A DNA stretch of 64,000 nucleotides from Pusillimonas sp. T7-7 (GTDB taxonomy: Bacteria; Pseudomonadota; Gammaproteobacteria; Burkholderiales; Burkholderiaceae_B). Numbering within the stretch: the stretch's first letter is position 1; every line of letters starts with the position of its first letter. The DNA lies in NCBI RefSeq assembly GCF_000209655.1, contig NC_015458.1, positions 186,001-250,000 on the forward strand, read 5' to 3'. Shown here one piece after another: positions 8,432-18,589 of the stretch. The translations under genes and the position numbers were made by a program. The notes under the pieces are model-generated. The model did not search any database. It saw only the letters and a list, made by a program, of their open reading frames with translations, and was not told the DNA's origin.

Positions 8432-10135
8432 TTATACCACTGTGTCCAGGACGATAGGTATCAGTTTTTGGGATGGCGCTGGAATCACCTTGCTGCGAAC
8501 CAGAAAATCACCGAACTTCTCCTCGGGCAGGCGCTTTTGCGCGTAAGCGCCAAAGAGTGTGTCCAGGGTGCTGAGTATTTCTGACTCGTCAATATTCTGG
8601 CGATAGGTGATGTTCAGCCGCTCGCCGGTATAGTTTGCACCCAGACGCAGGTCGTAGCGACCCAGAGCCCGGCCTACGAGCGCGATCTCGCCCAGATAAG
8701 GGCGCGAACAGCCGTTGGGGCAACCCGAGAGTCGCAGCAAAATGGGCTCGTCAGTCAAGCCATGCCGGTCAAGCAGGGCTTCGAGTTTGGGCAGCAGTAC
8801 AGGCAGGTAACGTTCGCTTTCGGCCATTGCCAGGCCACAGGTGGGCAGGGCTACACAGGCGATACTGTGGCGGCGTATCCCGCTTTGCTGCTTGTAGCCA
8901 TCCAGGCCGTACTTGCTGACCAGCTTGTCGATTTTGCTGCGGTCTTTGGCACTGACATTGGCGATAACCAAATTCTGGTTGCAGGTCATGCGGAACTCGC
9001 CCTTGTGAATCTTGGCAATTTCGCGCACGCCGGTTTGCAGTTGCAGTCCGTCTTCATCCCAGAGTCTTCCGGACTCAACATACAAGCCCAGGTGCCATTT
9101 TCCGTCGTCGCCTTCTTCCCAGCCATAGCGGTCGCCATTCTGGTCGAAATGATAGGCGTGCACAGGCTGCAGGGTTATGCCGCTGCGCTCTTCCAACTGC
9201 TCCTTGAACCAGTCCAGGCCCTTGTGATCGATGGTGTATTTCAGGCGTGCATGCTGGCGTTCCTGGCGATTGCCATGATCGCGCTGCAGGGTTACGACGC
9301 CCTCGGCGATGGCGATCACTTGCTCCGGCGGCACAAATCCGATCAGGCTGCCCAGCCGTGGGTAGGTGGTGTCATCGCCATGTGTGGCGCCCATGCCCCC
9401 GCCAATGGCCACATTGAAGCCGAGCAGCACACCGTTTTCTATGATGGCGATCAGGCCCAGGTCCTGTGCAAAAACGTCGATGTCGTTGGTGGGCGGAATG
9501 GCCACCCCGATCTTGAATTTGCGTGGCAGATAGAGGTCGCCGTAAATGGGCTCCTCTTCAGGCTCGTCCGTGATCTTCTCGCCATCCAGCCAGATCTCAT
9601 GATAGGCCCGGGTGCGGGGAATGAAATGGTCGGACAGCTTCTGGGTCCACTCTTGAACCAGCCGGTGCTGGCTGGATAACTGAGGGTTGACCGAACTGAC
9701 GACCTGGCGGTTGACGTCGCCGCAGGCGGCGATGGTGGTGGCCATGGCCTTGTTGATGGCTTGCATGGTGGGTTTGAGATCACGCTTGATCACTCCATGC
9801 CATTGAAAAGTTTGCCGTGTGGTGATGCGCAGGCCACGTCCGGCATAAGTGCTGGCAATGTCGTCGAACACCAGCCACTGCGCAGGCGTTACGACGCCGC
9901 CTGGCAGGCGGGCCCGGATCATGAACGAATAGGCGGGCTCCAGTTTTTGCTTGCGCCGTTCGTCGCGTATGTCGCGATCATCCTGCTGGTAGCTGCCGTG
10001 GAACTTCAATAGTTTGTTGTCGTCATCGCTGATGGCGCCGGTAACCGGGTCGTTCAGTCCTTCTTCGATGGTACCGCGCAAGTGGCGGCTGTCTGCTTTG
10101 ATCTGCTCAAGGTGTGAAAGGGTGGTGTTGCTCAT
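8432..10135 (-). CDS. cysI: Sulfite reductase [NADPH] hemoprotein beta-component
   Basis: From the ATG of MSNTTLSHLEQ the protein has 567 residues. The siroheme/4Fe-4S cysteines are visible as CVALPTC and SGCPNGC near residues 430-480, and the nitrite/sulfite reductase half-domains occur twice. It reduces sulfite to sulfide with electrons from CysJ. An upstream in-frame extension to 10198 would overlap the end of cysJ and lacks family similarity, so it was dropped. cysJ ends 11 bp upstream, which points to one transcript. Confidence 0.95.
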   Translation of the reverse strand: MSNTTLSHLEQIKADSRHLRGTIEEGLNDPVTGAISDDDNKLLKFHGSYQQDDRDIRDERRKQKLEPAYSFMIRARLPGGVVTPAQWLVFDDIASTYAGRGLRITTRQTFQWHGVIKRDLKPTMQAINKAMATTIAACGDVNRQVVSSVNPQLSSQHRLVQEWTQKLSDHFIPRTRAYHEIWLDGEKITDEPEEEPIYGDLYLPRKFKIGVAIPPTNDIDVFAQDLGLIAIIENGVLLGFNVAIGGGMGATHGDDTTYPRLGSLIGFVPPEQVIAIAEGVVTLQRDHGNRQERQHARLKYTIDHKGLDWFKEQLEERSGITLQPVHAYHFDQNGDRYGWEEGDDGKWHLGLYVESGRLWDEDGLQLQTGVREIAKIHKGEFRMTCNQNLVIANVSAKDRSKIDKLVSKYGLDGYKQQSGIRRHSIACVALPTCGLAMAESERYLPVLLPKLEALLDRHGLTDEPILLRLSGCPNGCSRPYLGEIALVGRALGRYDLRLGANYTGERLNITYRQNIDESEILSTLDTLFGAYAQKRLPEEKFGDFLVRSKVIPAPSQKLIPIVLDTVV

Positions 10136-10146
10136 TACGATCCTGA

Positions 10147-11958
10147 TTAGTAAACGTCGCGGGCATAGCGGCCTTGGGCCGCCAGTTCGTCCAGCCATTC
10201 CTTGGCCTGGGCGGTATCAAGCCCGCCTTCCTGCTGTGCAATCTGCAACAGGGCCTGATGCACGTCCTTGGCCATATGCGTGGCGTCGCCGCATACATAA
10301 ATATGGGCGCCGCTTTGAATCCAGTCGAACAGTTCGCTGGCCTGCTCAAGCAGCTTGTCCTGTACATAAACCTTGTTGACCTGGTCTCGCGAGAAAGCCA
10401 GATCCAGGCGATGCAAGCCACCGTCCTTGAGGGCTTGCTGCCATTCGGTCTGGTACAGAAAGTCCGAGGCGAAATGCGGGTTGCCAAAGAACAGCCAGTT
10501 ACGTCCGCTGGCCTCTGTGGCGCTGCGTTCCTGAACAAAGGCGCGAAATGGTGCAATACCGGTGCCAGGTCCGATCATAATGATGTCGCGCGAGCTGTCG
10601 GCAGGCAGGCGGAACCGCTGATTCTCTTCCACGAAAATCGACAACTGTTCTCCTTCATCCAGCCCGGACAGAAAGTGCGAAGCTACGCCCCATCGTGCTT
10701 CACCTTCGTATTCGTAAGCGACATTGGCCAAGGTCAAATGGACTTCCTCGTCGACTACCACCTGGCTGGAGGCAATTGAATACATGCGTGGCGTAAGCGG
10801 ACGTAGGGCTTTGATCAAGCCCTGGGCCGTCCAGTTGGCCGGATAGGCTTTCAGCACGTCGACCAGCTGCCGGGTTTCCAGCAGGGCGCGAAAATCGTCC
10901 ATGGCTTCGGGTTGCAGCAGGGATTTCAGCTCATCGCTTTGCGCCAGCTCGGCATGAGCCGCCAGAAATGGTTTCGTCAATTGGGTAAGTTCCCGGTGCT
11001 GGCTCAACCATTCCTTGAGGCTGCGTGTAGCGTTGCCTACGGTAACGCTTTCGTCTGGCGACAGATTCAAAATGGCCATGACCTGGTCGACCAGAGCTGC
11101 AGATTGAGTGGGCCACACCCCAAGCGCATCACCGGGCTGATAGCTTAGACCGCTGCCTTCCAGCGAAATTTCCAGGTGACGAATATCTTTGTCGCTGCCT
11201 TGGCCCGTAATGGCCTGATTCAAAAGCAGCTCGGCCCGAAAAGGTTGTTCCCGGGTGACTTTGCTTGCTTTAGGGTGCAGTGCAGTTACGCTTGCAATGG
11301 GCGTGTCCGGCTGTTTCAGCGCCTTCCTGGCTTCTTCAATAGCCGTTTCTTGCCAAGGCAGGGCAACCGTTTCAATATCAAGGTCTGCCGTACCCACTTC
11401 ATGCAGGCGCGTTGCGCCCAGTTCTTGCAGGCGTGCGTCGATACGCTGCGCGATGCCGCAGAATATGGGGTAGCTGGAGTCGCCCAGGCCCAACACGGCA
11501 TATTTCAATTGGGGCAGCTTGGGCGCGCGTCGGCTATCCAGGAACTCTACAAAACTTAATGAGTCGTCAGGTGGGTCGCCGTCGCCCTGCGTACTCATGA
11601 CGATATACAACAGTTGCTCGTCTTTGAGCTCACGCGTGGTGTAGCTGTCGGCGCGAACCAGGCGAATATTCAGGCCTTGACCGCCAGCTCGCTCGGCCAG
11701 CGATTCGGCCACGCGTTTGGCGTTGCCGGTCTGGCTGCCATACAGTATGGTGAGCTGTTGCGCCGCGCTGGTTCCGGCAACGGCGGCTACGATAGGGGCG
11801 GCGACAGGAGCCGCAACAGGGCGTGCGTTTAATTGCCGTCCCTGAGCAACGCCCGCAAAATAGCCGGACAGCCAGCTTAATGCGTTGGATTCCAGGCCAT
11901 CGACCAGTTCGGTGGCAAGTAATTGTTTGGATTCGGGCAGGTAAGACGGTGCCAGCAT
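10147..11958 (-). CDS. cysJ: Sulfite reductase [NADPH] flavoprotein alpha-component
   Basis: The 603-residue protein has a flavodoxin-like FMN domain (ILYGSQTGNAKRVAESLAER, about residues 70-90), an FAD-binding domain with RMYSIASS, and an NADPH-binding domain (IGPGTGIAPFRAF, YVCGDATHMAKDV). It ends in RDVY, as CysJ proteins usually do. It passes electrons from NADPH via FAD and FMN to CysI. It is the first gene of the cys block. The 165-bp upstream gap is AT-rich in its middle, as expected for a CysB-controlled promoter, but I could not define an operator. Confidence 0.95.
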   Translation of the reverse strand: MLAPSYLPESKQLLATELVDGLESNALSWLSGYFAGVAQGRQLNARPVAAPVAAPIVAAVAGTSAAQQLTILYGSQTGNAKRVAESLAERAGGQGLNIRLVRADSYTTRELKDEQLLYIVMSTQGDGDPPDDSLSFVEFLDSRRAPKLPQLKYAVLGLGDSSYPIFCGIAQRIDARLQELGATRLHEVGTADLDIETVALPWQETAIEEARKALKQPDTPIASVTALHPKASKVTREQPFRAELLLNQAITGQGSDKDIRHLEISLEGSGLSYQPGDALGVWPTQSAALVDQVMAILNLSPDESVTVGNATRSLKEWLSQHRELTQLTKPFLAAHAELAQSDELKSLLQPEAMDDFRALLETRQLVDVLKAYPANWTAQGLIKALRPLTPRMYSIASSQVVVDEEVHLTLANVAYEYEGEARWGVASHFLSGLDEGEQLSIFVEENQRFRLPADSSRDIIMIGPGTGIAPFRAFVQERSATEASGRNWLFFGNPHFASDFLYQTEWQQALKDGGLHRLDLAFSRDQVNKVYVQDKLLEQASELFDWIQSGAHIYVCGDATHMAKDVHQALLQIAQQEGGLDTAQAKEWLDELAAQGRYARDVY

Positions 11959-12123
11959 AGCGTGCTCATGAATAATGGGTTCATGACCATTCTATGAAGC
12001 TTGGCGCCGTAGACGAACGATAAGATTATTATTTCTATATCTCTTATATGTTTATACGCCTGTGCGTATAAACTGCCCTGGCATTATGCGGGGTTGCCAC
12101 ATCAGCCATGGCAGGGCGCCAGG

Positions 12124-13314
12124 TCAATCTGGCGTGTAGTGCACCCAGCCTTCCTCGATCCATTCGCCCAGTGCCTGTAGCTCGTCTGGTTTCAGCTTTC
12201 GGGCAAGTGAATCGCCGCAGGCGAGTTCACGATCATCGGCAAGTTGGCGCATGGTTGTGCTTGCCGGTATATGGGCAACCTCGCCGTTAATGAATAGCTG
12301 CCGCTTGCGGTACATCAGGCGTGTACAGCGATCCAGGACAAGCCGGCCGGAAGCGGGCAGGCCTTGCATCAGGTCGACTTCCTGGTCCCCAGCCTCGAAA
12401 TACGCGTTGCTGGGCGGCTCGGTCAGCCATTGACCCAAAAAGCGCTCGGCCAGTGCTTCATCAAATTTGACTTTCCTGATTGCCTTGAGCGTGGCGTCCA
12501 CGAGTGCTGGTGGCAGAGCGGCAGGGTTGTCCGTGGCTGGTGTGCCCGCGTCTTTGTATGTTTGCGCCAACACAGGGCCGCGAAGAACGGGAAGGGCGTA
12601 TAGACCACCTGTATCGCCCAGATTGGCCATGATCTGGTCGTTGGCAGCTTCCAGCATGCCGCAGGCCAGCGCGGCTTGGGTTGGCGCCCGAAAGCCTATG
12701 GAAATCGTCATGCAGTCGCCTTGAGCGATACCGTCATGCGCGGCATGCGGTGGCAAGTACAGCATGTCGCCGGGTTCAAGAACAAATTCTTCTTCTGCCT
12801 TGAAATGCTTCAGGATCTTGAGCGGCAGGCCTTCTTCGAGCGTCAGGTCGTCTTGCTGGCTGATGCGCCAGCGTCGCTGGCCATGTGCCTGAAGCAGGAA
12901 GACATCGTAGCTGTCGAAGTGAGGCCCGACGCCGCCGCCGTCCGTGGCGATGCTGATCATGGTGTCATCCAGACGAGCATCTGAAATAAAGCGGAACTGG
13001 TGCATCAGGCTGGCGGTGGCATCGTCGTGCAGATCCACACTTTGCGCCAGCAGCGTCCAGTTCGGGCGGCCGGCTGACGGCAGGCGTGAAAAGGGGCCGG
13101 ATTTCATGTTCCAGCCCTTGGCATCGTGCCAGATCAGTCGTGATTCAACCTCTTCGCGCTTGACCAGCTTGCGGATGTCGGAGATGGACAATGATGGCTT
13201 GAAGCCTGGAATGGCCTGTCGTATGAGCAAAGGCTTGCGCTGCCAATAGTCGCGCATGAAAGCGCGGGGCGTCAGGCCAGCAAGCAGGTCTAAAGGTTGA
13301 TCGATATTCATCAA
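12124..13314 (-). CDS. roxA: Ribosomal protein uL16 3-hydroxylase-type cupin (RoxA/YcfD family)
   Basis: The 396-residue JmjC/cupin_4 protein has the iron-binding HFDSYDVF (HxD) motif in the middle and the distal histidine in [11 protein letters not shown]. This matches YcfD/RoxA, the 2-oxoglutarate/Fe(II) oxygenase that hydroxylates an arginine of ribosomal protein L16 in E. coli. The C-terminal winged-helix part (about residues 280-396) is also present. Its ATG overlaps the mutS stop codon (ATGA), so translation is probably coupled. Substrate identity is inferred from the family. Confidence 0.85.
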   Translation of the reverse strand: MMNIDQPLDLLAGLTPRAFMRDYWQRKPLLIRQAIPGFKPSLSISDIRKLVKREEVESRLIWHDAKGWNMKSGPFSRLPSAGRPNWTLLAQSVDLHDDATASLMHQFRFISDARLDDTMISIATDGGGVGPHFDSYDVFLLQAHGQRRWRISQQDDLTLEEGLPLKILKHFKAEEEFVLEPGDMLYLPPHAAHDGIAQGDCMTISIGFRAPTQAALACGMLEAANDQIMANLGDTGGLYALPVLRGPVLAQTYKDAGTPATDNPAALPPALVDATLKAIRKVKFDEALAERFLGQWLTEPPSNAYFEAGDQEVDLMQGLPASGRLVLDRCTRLMYRKRQLFINGEVAHIPASTTMRQLADDRELACGDSLARKLKPDELQALGEWIEEGWVHYTPD

Positions 13315-15932
13315 AGGTGCTCGTTACGCAAGCGGTAAAGTAGGTCCAGTGCTTCGCGGGGCGTCAACTGGTCGGGATCTATGTCTTCCAGTGCGGCTTT
13401 CAGGGCGGATTCGGCTTCACCATTATCGCTTATGTCGTCATTGGCGTCTGTATCGGCAGCAGCGGAAAACAAGTCCAGTTGTGGTGTAGGTGCGCCTTGC
13501 GCTTCCAGGCGCGAGAGCTCCCGGCTGGCATGCCGGATAACGGCGGCAGGAATGCCTGCACGTTGAGCCACCTGTATGCCGTAGCTGCGGCTGGCTGGGC
13601 CAGACTGGACTTCGTGCAAAAACACAATGCCGGATGAGGACTCGGCCGCGGCCAAGTGGACGTTGGCCGCTCCAGGCGCTTCGGTCGGCAGGCGTGTGAT
13701 TTCGAAATAATGCGTGGCGAACAGGGTCAGTGCCTGGTTGTGCGTCAGCAGGCGATGGGCGATGGACCAGGCCAGGGCCAGGCCATCGTAAGTGGATGTC
13801 CCGCGGCCGATCTCGTCCATCAGTACCAGGCTTTGCGGCGTACTGGCCGACAAGATGGACGCCGCTTCGGTCATTTCCATCATGAAGGTGGACCGCCCAC
13901 CCGCCAGATCGTCGGCTGCACCGATGCGGGTGAATATGCGATCGATCCGGCCTATACGCGCCGAGCGCGCCGGTACAAAGCTGCCTATGCGTGCCAGCAG
14001 GGCAATCAGCGCAATCTGCCGCATATAGGTCGATTTTCCGCCCATATTGGGGCCGGTGATCAGCAGCATGCGCCGTTGCGGGCCCAGTTCGCAGTCGTTG
14101 GGTGTGAATCGCTCTATGCTGTGTTCGACGACGGGGTGGCGCCCAGCCTCGATAAAGATTTCATTGCCTTCGAGCAGTTCGGGGGCGGTCCAGTCATTGG
14201 CCTGAGCATGCTCGGCCAATGCCGCCAGGGCATCGATCTGAGCCAGGGTGGCGGCACATTGCGACAGCGCGGAAGCATAGCCCGCCAATTGCTCCAGCAG
14301 ACTCTCAAACAGCCACTTTTCACGGCTTAGGCTGCGATCCTTGGCCGACAAGACCTTGTCTTCCCAAGTCTTGAGTTCCGGTGTGATGTAACGCTCTGCG
14401 TTTTTCAGTGTCTGCCGACGACGATATTCAGCGGGAACCTTGTCTGCCTGGCCGCGCGACACTTCAATATAGAATCCGTGCACACGGTTGTATTCCACGC
14501 GTAGAGTCGGAATGCCGGTGCGCTCGCGCTCGCGCGCCTCCAGTTCGACCAGAAATTCGCCACTGTCGCTGGCCAGCCGGCGCAACTCGTCCAGCTCGCT
14601 GTCGTAGCCTGTGGCAATGACCCCGCCTTCGCGTATCAGCAGGGCCGGCTCCGGATCTATGGCCCGCTGCAGAAGCTGGGCGATTTCGGAGTCTATGCTG
14701 ATGTTCTGTATGAACTCATCCAGGGCGGGCTGGCGAACGAAAGCCCGCAGCAGGTGCTGGGCGACATCGGGCAGTAGTGCCAGAGCCTCGCGCAGGCTGG
14801 CCAGTTCGCGCGGGCGTACCGAGCGCAAGGCAATGCGCGTGGCGATGCGCTCCAGGTCTGGGTAGCGGTCAAGCATCTGGCGCAGCGTGTCCAGCGGGGC
14901 TTCAGCATTCAGGGCATCGTCGCCAGGCGGCGCCGACAGAAAGGTTGCAATGACCTGTTGGCGCCCTTGTGCCGGGGCGTTGTCACGCAGCGGGTGATGC
15001 AGCCAGCGCCGTAGCAGGCGGCTGCCCATGGGGGTTTGGCAATGGTCCAGAGTCGAAAACAGCGTAGGGCTGCTTTCGCCACTGATGGTTTCCGTCAATT
15101 CCAGATTCTTGCGTGTAACCGGATCAAGCACGACGTATTCGCCGGCCTGGTCAACACGTATCGTCTGAATATGCGAGAGCGATTGTGTTTGCGTACGGCT
15201 TACATAGCGCAGCAATGCACCTGCTGCACAAGTGGCAACAGGCAGGTCGACCAGGCCGAAGCCCGCCAGCGTATCTACGGCAAAATGTCGGTGCAAGACA
15301 TCGCGTGCGCCGTCGGATTCAAAGTGCCAGTCGGGCAGCGCGGTAAGGGCAATGCCATTGTTGCCGCTCATGCGCAGGCTTTCCGCGCAGAGCAGCTCTG
15401 CAGGTTCGACACGATGCAGTTCCGTTTCAAGCATCTCGGGTGTGCACTCGGTGACCCGAAACTCGCCGCTGGCCAGATTCATCCAGGCCAGCCCGCTGCG
15501 TTCCGACCGATTGGCACGGGTCGTGTATACCGCCGCAATCATGCGGTCGGCCTTGGCGGGCAGCAAGGCTTCGTCAGTCAGCGTACCGGGAGTGACGATG
15601 CGCATGATTTTCCGTTCGACCGGACCTTTGCTGGCGGCCGGGTCGCCGATTTGCTCGCAGATGGCGATGGATTCGCCAAGGGCCACCAAACGGGCCAGGT
15701 AGCCTTCCATGGCGTGAAAGGGCACGCCAGCCATGGGGATGGGTGCGCCGTTGGATGTGCCCCGTTTGGTCAGCGTCAGATTCAGCAGTCGCGCTCCGCG
15801 CTCGGCGTCTTCATAGAACATTTCATAGAAATCACCCATGCGGTAGAACAATAAATGCGATCCGGCTTCTGCCTTTAGGCGCAAATATTGCTGCATCATG
15901 GGGGTGTGTGCACTTAAATCTTTTTTGTCCAT
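13311..15932 (-). CDS. mutS: DNA mismatch repair protein MutS
   Basis: The 873-residue protein carries the N-terminal mismatch-recognition motif [11 protein letters not shown] with the Phe and Glu that contact the mispair, and a C-terminal ATPase with Walker [10 protein letters not shown] (about residue 625) and the [16 protein letters not shown] signature. Length is typical for MutS. It recognises mismatches and recruits MutL. It is the first gene of a two-gene unit with roxA. The 289-bp upstream region is shared with the divergent DUF2799 lipoprotein gene. Confidence 0.97.
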   Translation of the reverse strand: MDKKDLSAHTPMMQQYLRLKAEAGSHLLFYRMGDFYEMFYEDAERGARLLNLTLTKRGTSNGAPIPMAGVPFHAMEGYLARLVALGESIAICEQIGDPAASKGPVERKIMRIVTPGTLTDEALLPAKADRMIAAVYTTRANRSERSGLAWMNLASGEFRVTECTPEMLETELHRVEPAELLCAESLRMSGNNGIALTALPDWHFESDGARDVLHRHFAVDTLAGFGLVDLPVATCAAGALLRYVSRTQTQSLSHIQTIRVDQAGEYVVLDPVTRKNLELTETISGESSPTLFSTLDHCQTPMGSRLLRRWLHHPLRDNAPAQGRQQVIATFLSAPPGDDALNAEAPLDTLRQMLDRYPDLERIATRIALRSVRPRELASLREALALLPDVAQHLLRAFVRQPALDEFIQNISIDSEIAQLLQRAIDPEPALLIREGGVIATGYDSELDELRRLASDSGEFLVELEARERERTGIPTLRVEYNRVHGFYIEVSRGQADKVPAEYRRRQTLKNAERYITPELKTWEDKVLSAKDRSLSREKWLFESLLEQLAGYASALSQCAATLAQIDALAALAEHAQANDWTAPELLEGNEIFIEAGRHPVVEHSIERFTPNDCELGPQRRMLLITGPNMGGKSTYMRQIALIALLARIGSFVPARSARIGRIDRIFTRIGAADDLAGGRSTFMMEMTEAASILSASTPQSLVLMDEIGRGTSTYDGLALAWSIAHRLLTHNQALTLFATHYFEITRLPTEAPGAANVHLAAAESSSGIVFLHEVQSGPASRSYGIQVAQRAGIPAAVIRHASRELSRLEAQGAPTPQLDLFSAAADTDANDDISDNGEAESALKAALEDIDPDQLTPREALDLLYRLRNEHL

Positions 15933-16145
15933 TAAAAATCAATAAATAATGTTCTTTCAGGGTGCGGGCAGGGGCTAATCCGGAGTAGTTCCAATATCAC
16001 TGTTCTATGAGCGAAAGACATATGCCCGCAGAACATTGTAATGAGTATGCCTGCCATACGAATAGGCTATCAAAAATAGTGAGTCGTTACTCAGGACTGA
16101 AAGTGCCGGACGCATCATCACGTAATGTAATCATTATGCGTTCTT

Positions 16146-16163
16146 CCCCTTCATTTGCAGGGT
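16146..16163. promoter_or_regulatory. 7-2-7 inverted repeat operator, site 1 (before DUF2799 lipoprotein)
   Basis: CCCCTTCA-TT-TGCAGGGT agrees with the consensus CCCCTTCA-NN-TGAAGGGG at 14 of 16 arm bases. It lies 58 bp before the lipoprotein start. TAGCAT, a plausible -10 hexamer, begins 21 nt after it (16185). The same spacing is seen at the four other sites of this set. Confidence 0.6.
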
Positions 16164-16221
16164 GCCTGTAAGCGCGACTTCTTATAGCATGGGACACCGA
16201 CCTTGATGGCTTGCGCATCTC

Positions 16222-16791
16222 ATGCATTCGCTTATACATACACATTGCCGCTCATTCAGGGTGCTTCGTCTAAGCCTGGGCATCACGGCCCTTGTTGCTT
16301 TGTCGGGCTGCGCCACCATGTCTGAAGGCGAATGCCTGACCGCAAACTGGCTTGACCGAGGGTATAAAGATGGCCGCCATGGTTATCCGGCATCGCGTGT
16401 GGTGGATCACCGCGAGGCCTGCTCCGATGTGGGCGTCGCACCCGATATGACGCAATACCGTAAGGGATACGACCAGGGTATTGCGCAATACTGTACGCCT
16501 GCCAATGCGGTTGCTGAAGGACGGTCTGGGCGCTCTTATGGCCATGTTTGCCCGGCTAGGCTGGAAGGCCGATTTCTTGTTTATTACCGCCAAGGGCGGG
16601 ATGCCTACGATGCGCAGCAGCGGGTGGATCGACTCAATCGGCAATCTCGTGAGCTGCAACGCGAGCTGGACGAGGAAAAAGACAAGGACGTGCGTCAGCG
16701 CTTGCGCAACGAGCTTCGGAATCTGGATCGTCGCTTGAGTCGGGCGCGCGATGAATTGGCTGATTTCGACCGGCGCCTGCCTTATCGCTGA
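16222..16791 (+). CDS. DUF2799 family lipoprotein
   Basis: The 189-residue protein has a lipoprotein signal with lipobox VALSGC at about residues 26-31, then a domain with repeated Y-x-x-G-x-x-DG patterns (RGYKDGRHG, KGYDQGIAQYC, YYRQGRDAYDA) that marks the DUF2799 family, and a charged C-terminal coiled coil. It should be anchored in the outer membrane. Function is unknown. It is preceded by a copy of the shared inverted repeat, so it is probably co-regulated with the autotransporters. It converges on the VWA gene with 12 bp between the stop codons. Confidence 0.75.
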   Translation: MHSLIHTHCRSFRVLRLSLGITALVALSGCATMSEGECLTANWLDRGYKDGRHGYPASRVVDHREACSDVGVAPDMTQYRKGYDQGIAQYCTPANAVAEGRSGRSYGHVCPARLEGRFLVYYRQGRDAYDAQQRVDRLNRQSRELQRELDEEKDKDVRQRLRNELRNLDRRLSRARDELADFDRRLPYR

Positions 16792-16803
16792 GCGCAGGCC
16801 TGG

Positions 16804-18561
16804 CTATCGCACCTTGATGATGGATCGACCCAGCACGGTGCGCTGGCTTACGTCCAGGTAGCGCATCTCGTAGTCGCCGGGTTCTTTCGGCATATTGAAC
16901 TCAAGCGTCTTTGCCTCGTTGATCTTCTTGGCATCGATCCAGGTCAAATCGGCCTGATCCTTCGAGGCCAGCGCCACGCGCTGATCTGCGCTGTCGGATC
17001 CGCCCGTCCAGGACACCGTGACGGCCTGGCTGGGTGAGGCCTGCGTCGGAACTGTCAGCACAGCGCCAGAGCTCAGTGCGGCATCGGCGGCAACGACCTC
17101 AAGGTTGTGCCGGGCCAGCACGCTGCCGTCTTGGTCGAGCACATAGCGAATTTCATACAAGCCAGGCTGCTTGGGCGCTTTCAAACTGATTTTCAATCGG
17201 CTGTCAACGCGCTTTCTACCGTCCAGCGTTTTGTCCGGAGAGCCAGCCGGAGCGATGACGACCATGTCCCGGGAATTGATGGCCGTTGTCCAGGACACGT
17301 CCACAGCTGCGTCCGCCCGTACAAGATCGGGCCCGGTGATGGCCTGTTGGGCCGCCGTCACTTCCACCGGTGCACTGGCCAATGTCTTGCCGCCCTGACG
17401 GAGCACGTAGCGCACTTCGTACAGGCCGGGCTTGCCAGGAGCGGTCAGTTGCCCCTTCAAGGCGTTCTCCACGCGGATATAGTTGGTGAGTTTGCCCTCG
17501 GGCGACCCGGCGGGCACGATCTGTACCCAGTCGCGGTTGTTCAGGGCCGCTGTCCACGAGACTTCAAAGCGGGCGCCGGCAGTAAGCTGACCGGGTGCGC
17601 TGATGCCCATTTCGGCTTCGACCACTTCCATCGGCGCACTGGCCAATGTTTTGCCGCTTTGACTGAGCACGTAGCGCACTTCGTACAGACCCGGTTCACC
17701 AGGAGCGGTCAGTTGCCCCTTCAGGGCGTTCTCCACGCGGATATAGCTGGTGAGCTTGCCCTCGGGCGACCCGGCGGGCACGATCTGCACCCAGTCACGG
17801 TTGTTCAGGGCCTCGGTCCACGACACATCAAAGCGCGTGCCTGCGATGGCCTGTTCCGGCGCGCTGACCTGCACGGTGTATTCGGGTTCCGCTGCCGGCG
17901 GCTCGGGAACCGGTTCCGGGTCGGCCTCTTTTTGCACCACCTTGGCCTGCACTTGCTGCAGTGCGTCTTGCAGCTCGTCCGCATTGCTGGCCGGCACAAA
18001 TATCCCGCCCGTGTTTTTGGCTATGCACGAGAGCGCTTCGTTGCCTTCTTGATCCAGGTCGAAGCCCACCACGTGGGCCTTGAAGTCCACGCCTTTTTCT
18101 TTCAGCTCGGCGGCCACGGCGCATGGGTCGCCGTGGCAGGATTCCAGTCCGTCGGAGATCAAGACCACGGTGGCGTTGTGGTCCCGATATTGCAGCACGT
18201 CGGCGGCCTGCTTGAGCGACGCCGAAATGGGGGTCTTGCCCTTGGGCGTGATGGCATTGACGGTTTTGATGAACGCATCGCGATCGACTCGCTGCGGTTC
18301 GATCATGGTTTCGATGTCGCTGCAACTGCCTGCGCTGCGGTGACCGTAGGCGATCAAGCCCAGATTGGTGTTTTCGGGCCAGCTCTTGACCAGTTCGCCC
18401 ATGACCTTGCGCGCCGTGACGATCTTGTTGACGCCGTCGACCTGGCCCCACATGGAACCCGAGGCGTCATAGATGATCAGCACGTCGTCGTCAGCCTGTG
18501 CGGCCGATAGCGGCAATGCGCTGGCGGCAACGGCAAGGAGCAAGGCGGGCAGTCTGTTCAT
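16804..18561 (-). CDS. Secreted VWA-domain protein with four Ig-like repeats
   Basis: The 585-residue protein has a Sec signal peptide (residues 1-23), then a von Willebrand factor A domain with an intact MIDAS (DASGS at 32-36, the TPIS Thr near 110, SDGLESC near 136). A proline-rich linker (PEPVPEPPAAEPE) leads to four repeats of about 88 residues with VSWT...GLYEVRYVL cores, the first two almost identical at DNA level. VWA domains with MIDAS bind metal-dependent ligands, so a periplasmic or surface protein-binding role is likely. It is the last gene of the D-E-F half of the six-gene cluster, 28 bp after the DUF4412-like gene. Function unknown. Confidence 0.8.
   Translation of the reverse strand: MNRLPALLLAVAASALPLSAAQADDDVLIIYDASGSMWGQVDGVNKIVTARKVMGELVKSWPENTNLGLIAYGHRSAGSCSDIETMIEPQRVDRDAFIKTVNAITPKGKTPISASLKQAADVLQYRDHNATVVLISDGLESCHGDPCAVAAELKEKGVDFKAHVVGFDLDQEGNEALSCIAKNTGGIFVPASNADELQDALQQVQAKVVQKEADPEPVPEPPAAEPEYTVQVSAPEQAIAGTRFDVSWTEALNNRDWVQIVPAGSPEGKLTSYIRVENALKGQLTAPGEPGLYEVRYVLSQSGKTLASAPMEVVEAEMGISAPGQLTAGARFEVSWTAALNNRDWVQIVPAGSPEGKLTNYIRVENALKGQLTAPGKPGLYEVRYVLRQGGKTLASAPVEVTAAQQAITGPDLVRADAAVDVSWTTAINSRDMVVIAPAGSPDKTLDGRKRVDSRLKISLKAPKQPGLYEIRYVLDQDGSVLARHNLEVVAADAALSSGAVLTVPTQASPSQAVTVSWTGGSDSADQRVALASKDQADLTWIDAKKINEAKTLEFNMPKEPGDYEMRYLDVSQRTVLGRSIIKVR
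17401..17928 (-). repeat. Tandem 264-bp duplication inside the VWA gene
   Basis: The stretch starting at 17401 recurs from 17665 with only scattered differences over at least 150 bp. It encodes the first two 88-residue Ig-like repeats. The DNA similarity is well above that of repeats three and four, which suggests a recent duplication or gene conversion. Confidence 0.75.
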
Positions 18562-18589
18562 GTTGGGTCTCCGGGTGGCGAGTATGGGC

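Noticed and set aside
8762..9679. 305-residue plus-strand frame inside cysI
   Set aside because: Antisense of cysI, whose cysteine motifs are intact.
17107..18510. 467-residue plus-strand frame inside the VWA gene
   Set aside because: It is the antisense of a well-supported gene with signal peptide and VWA domain, and has a repetitive low-complexity translation.
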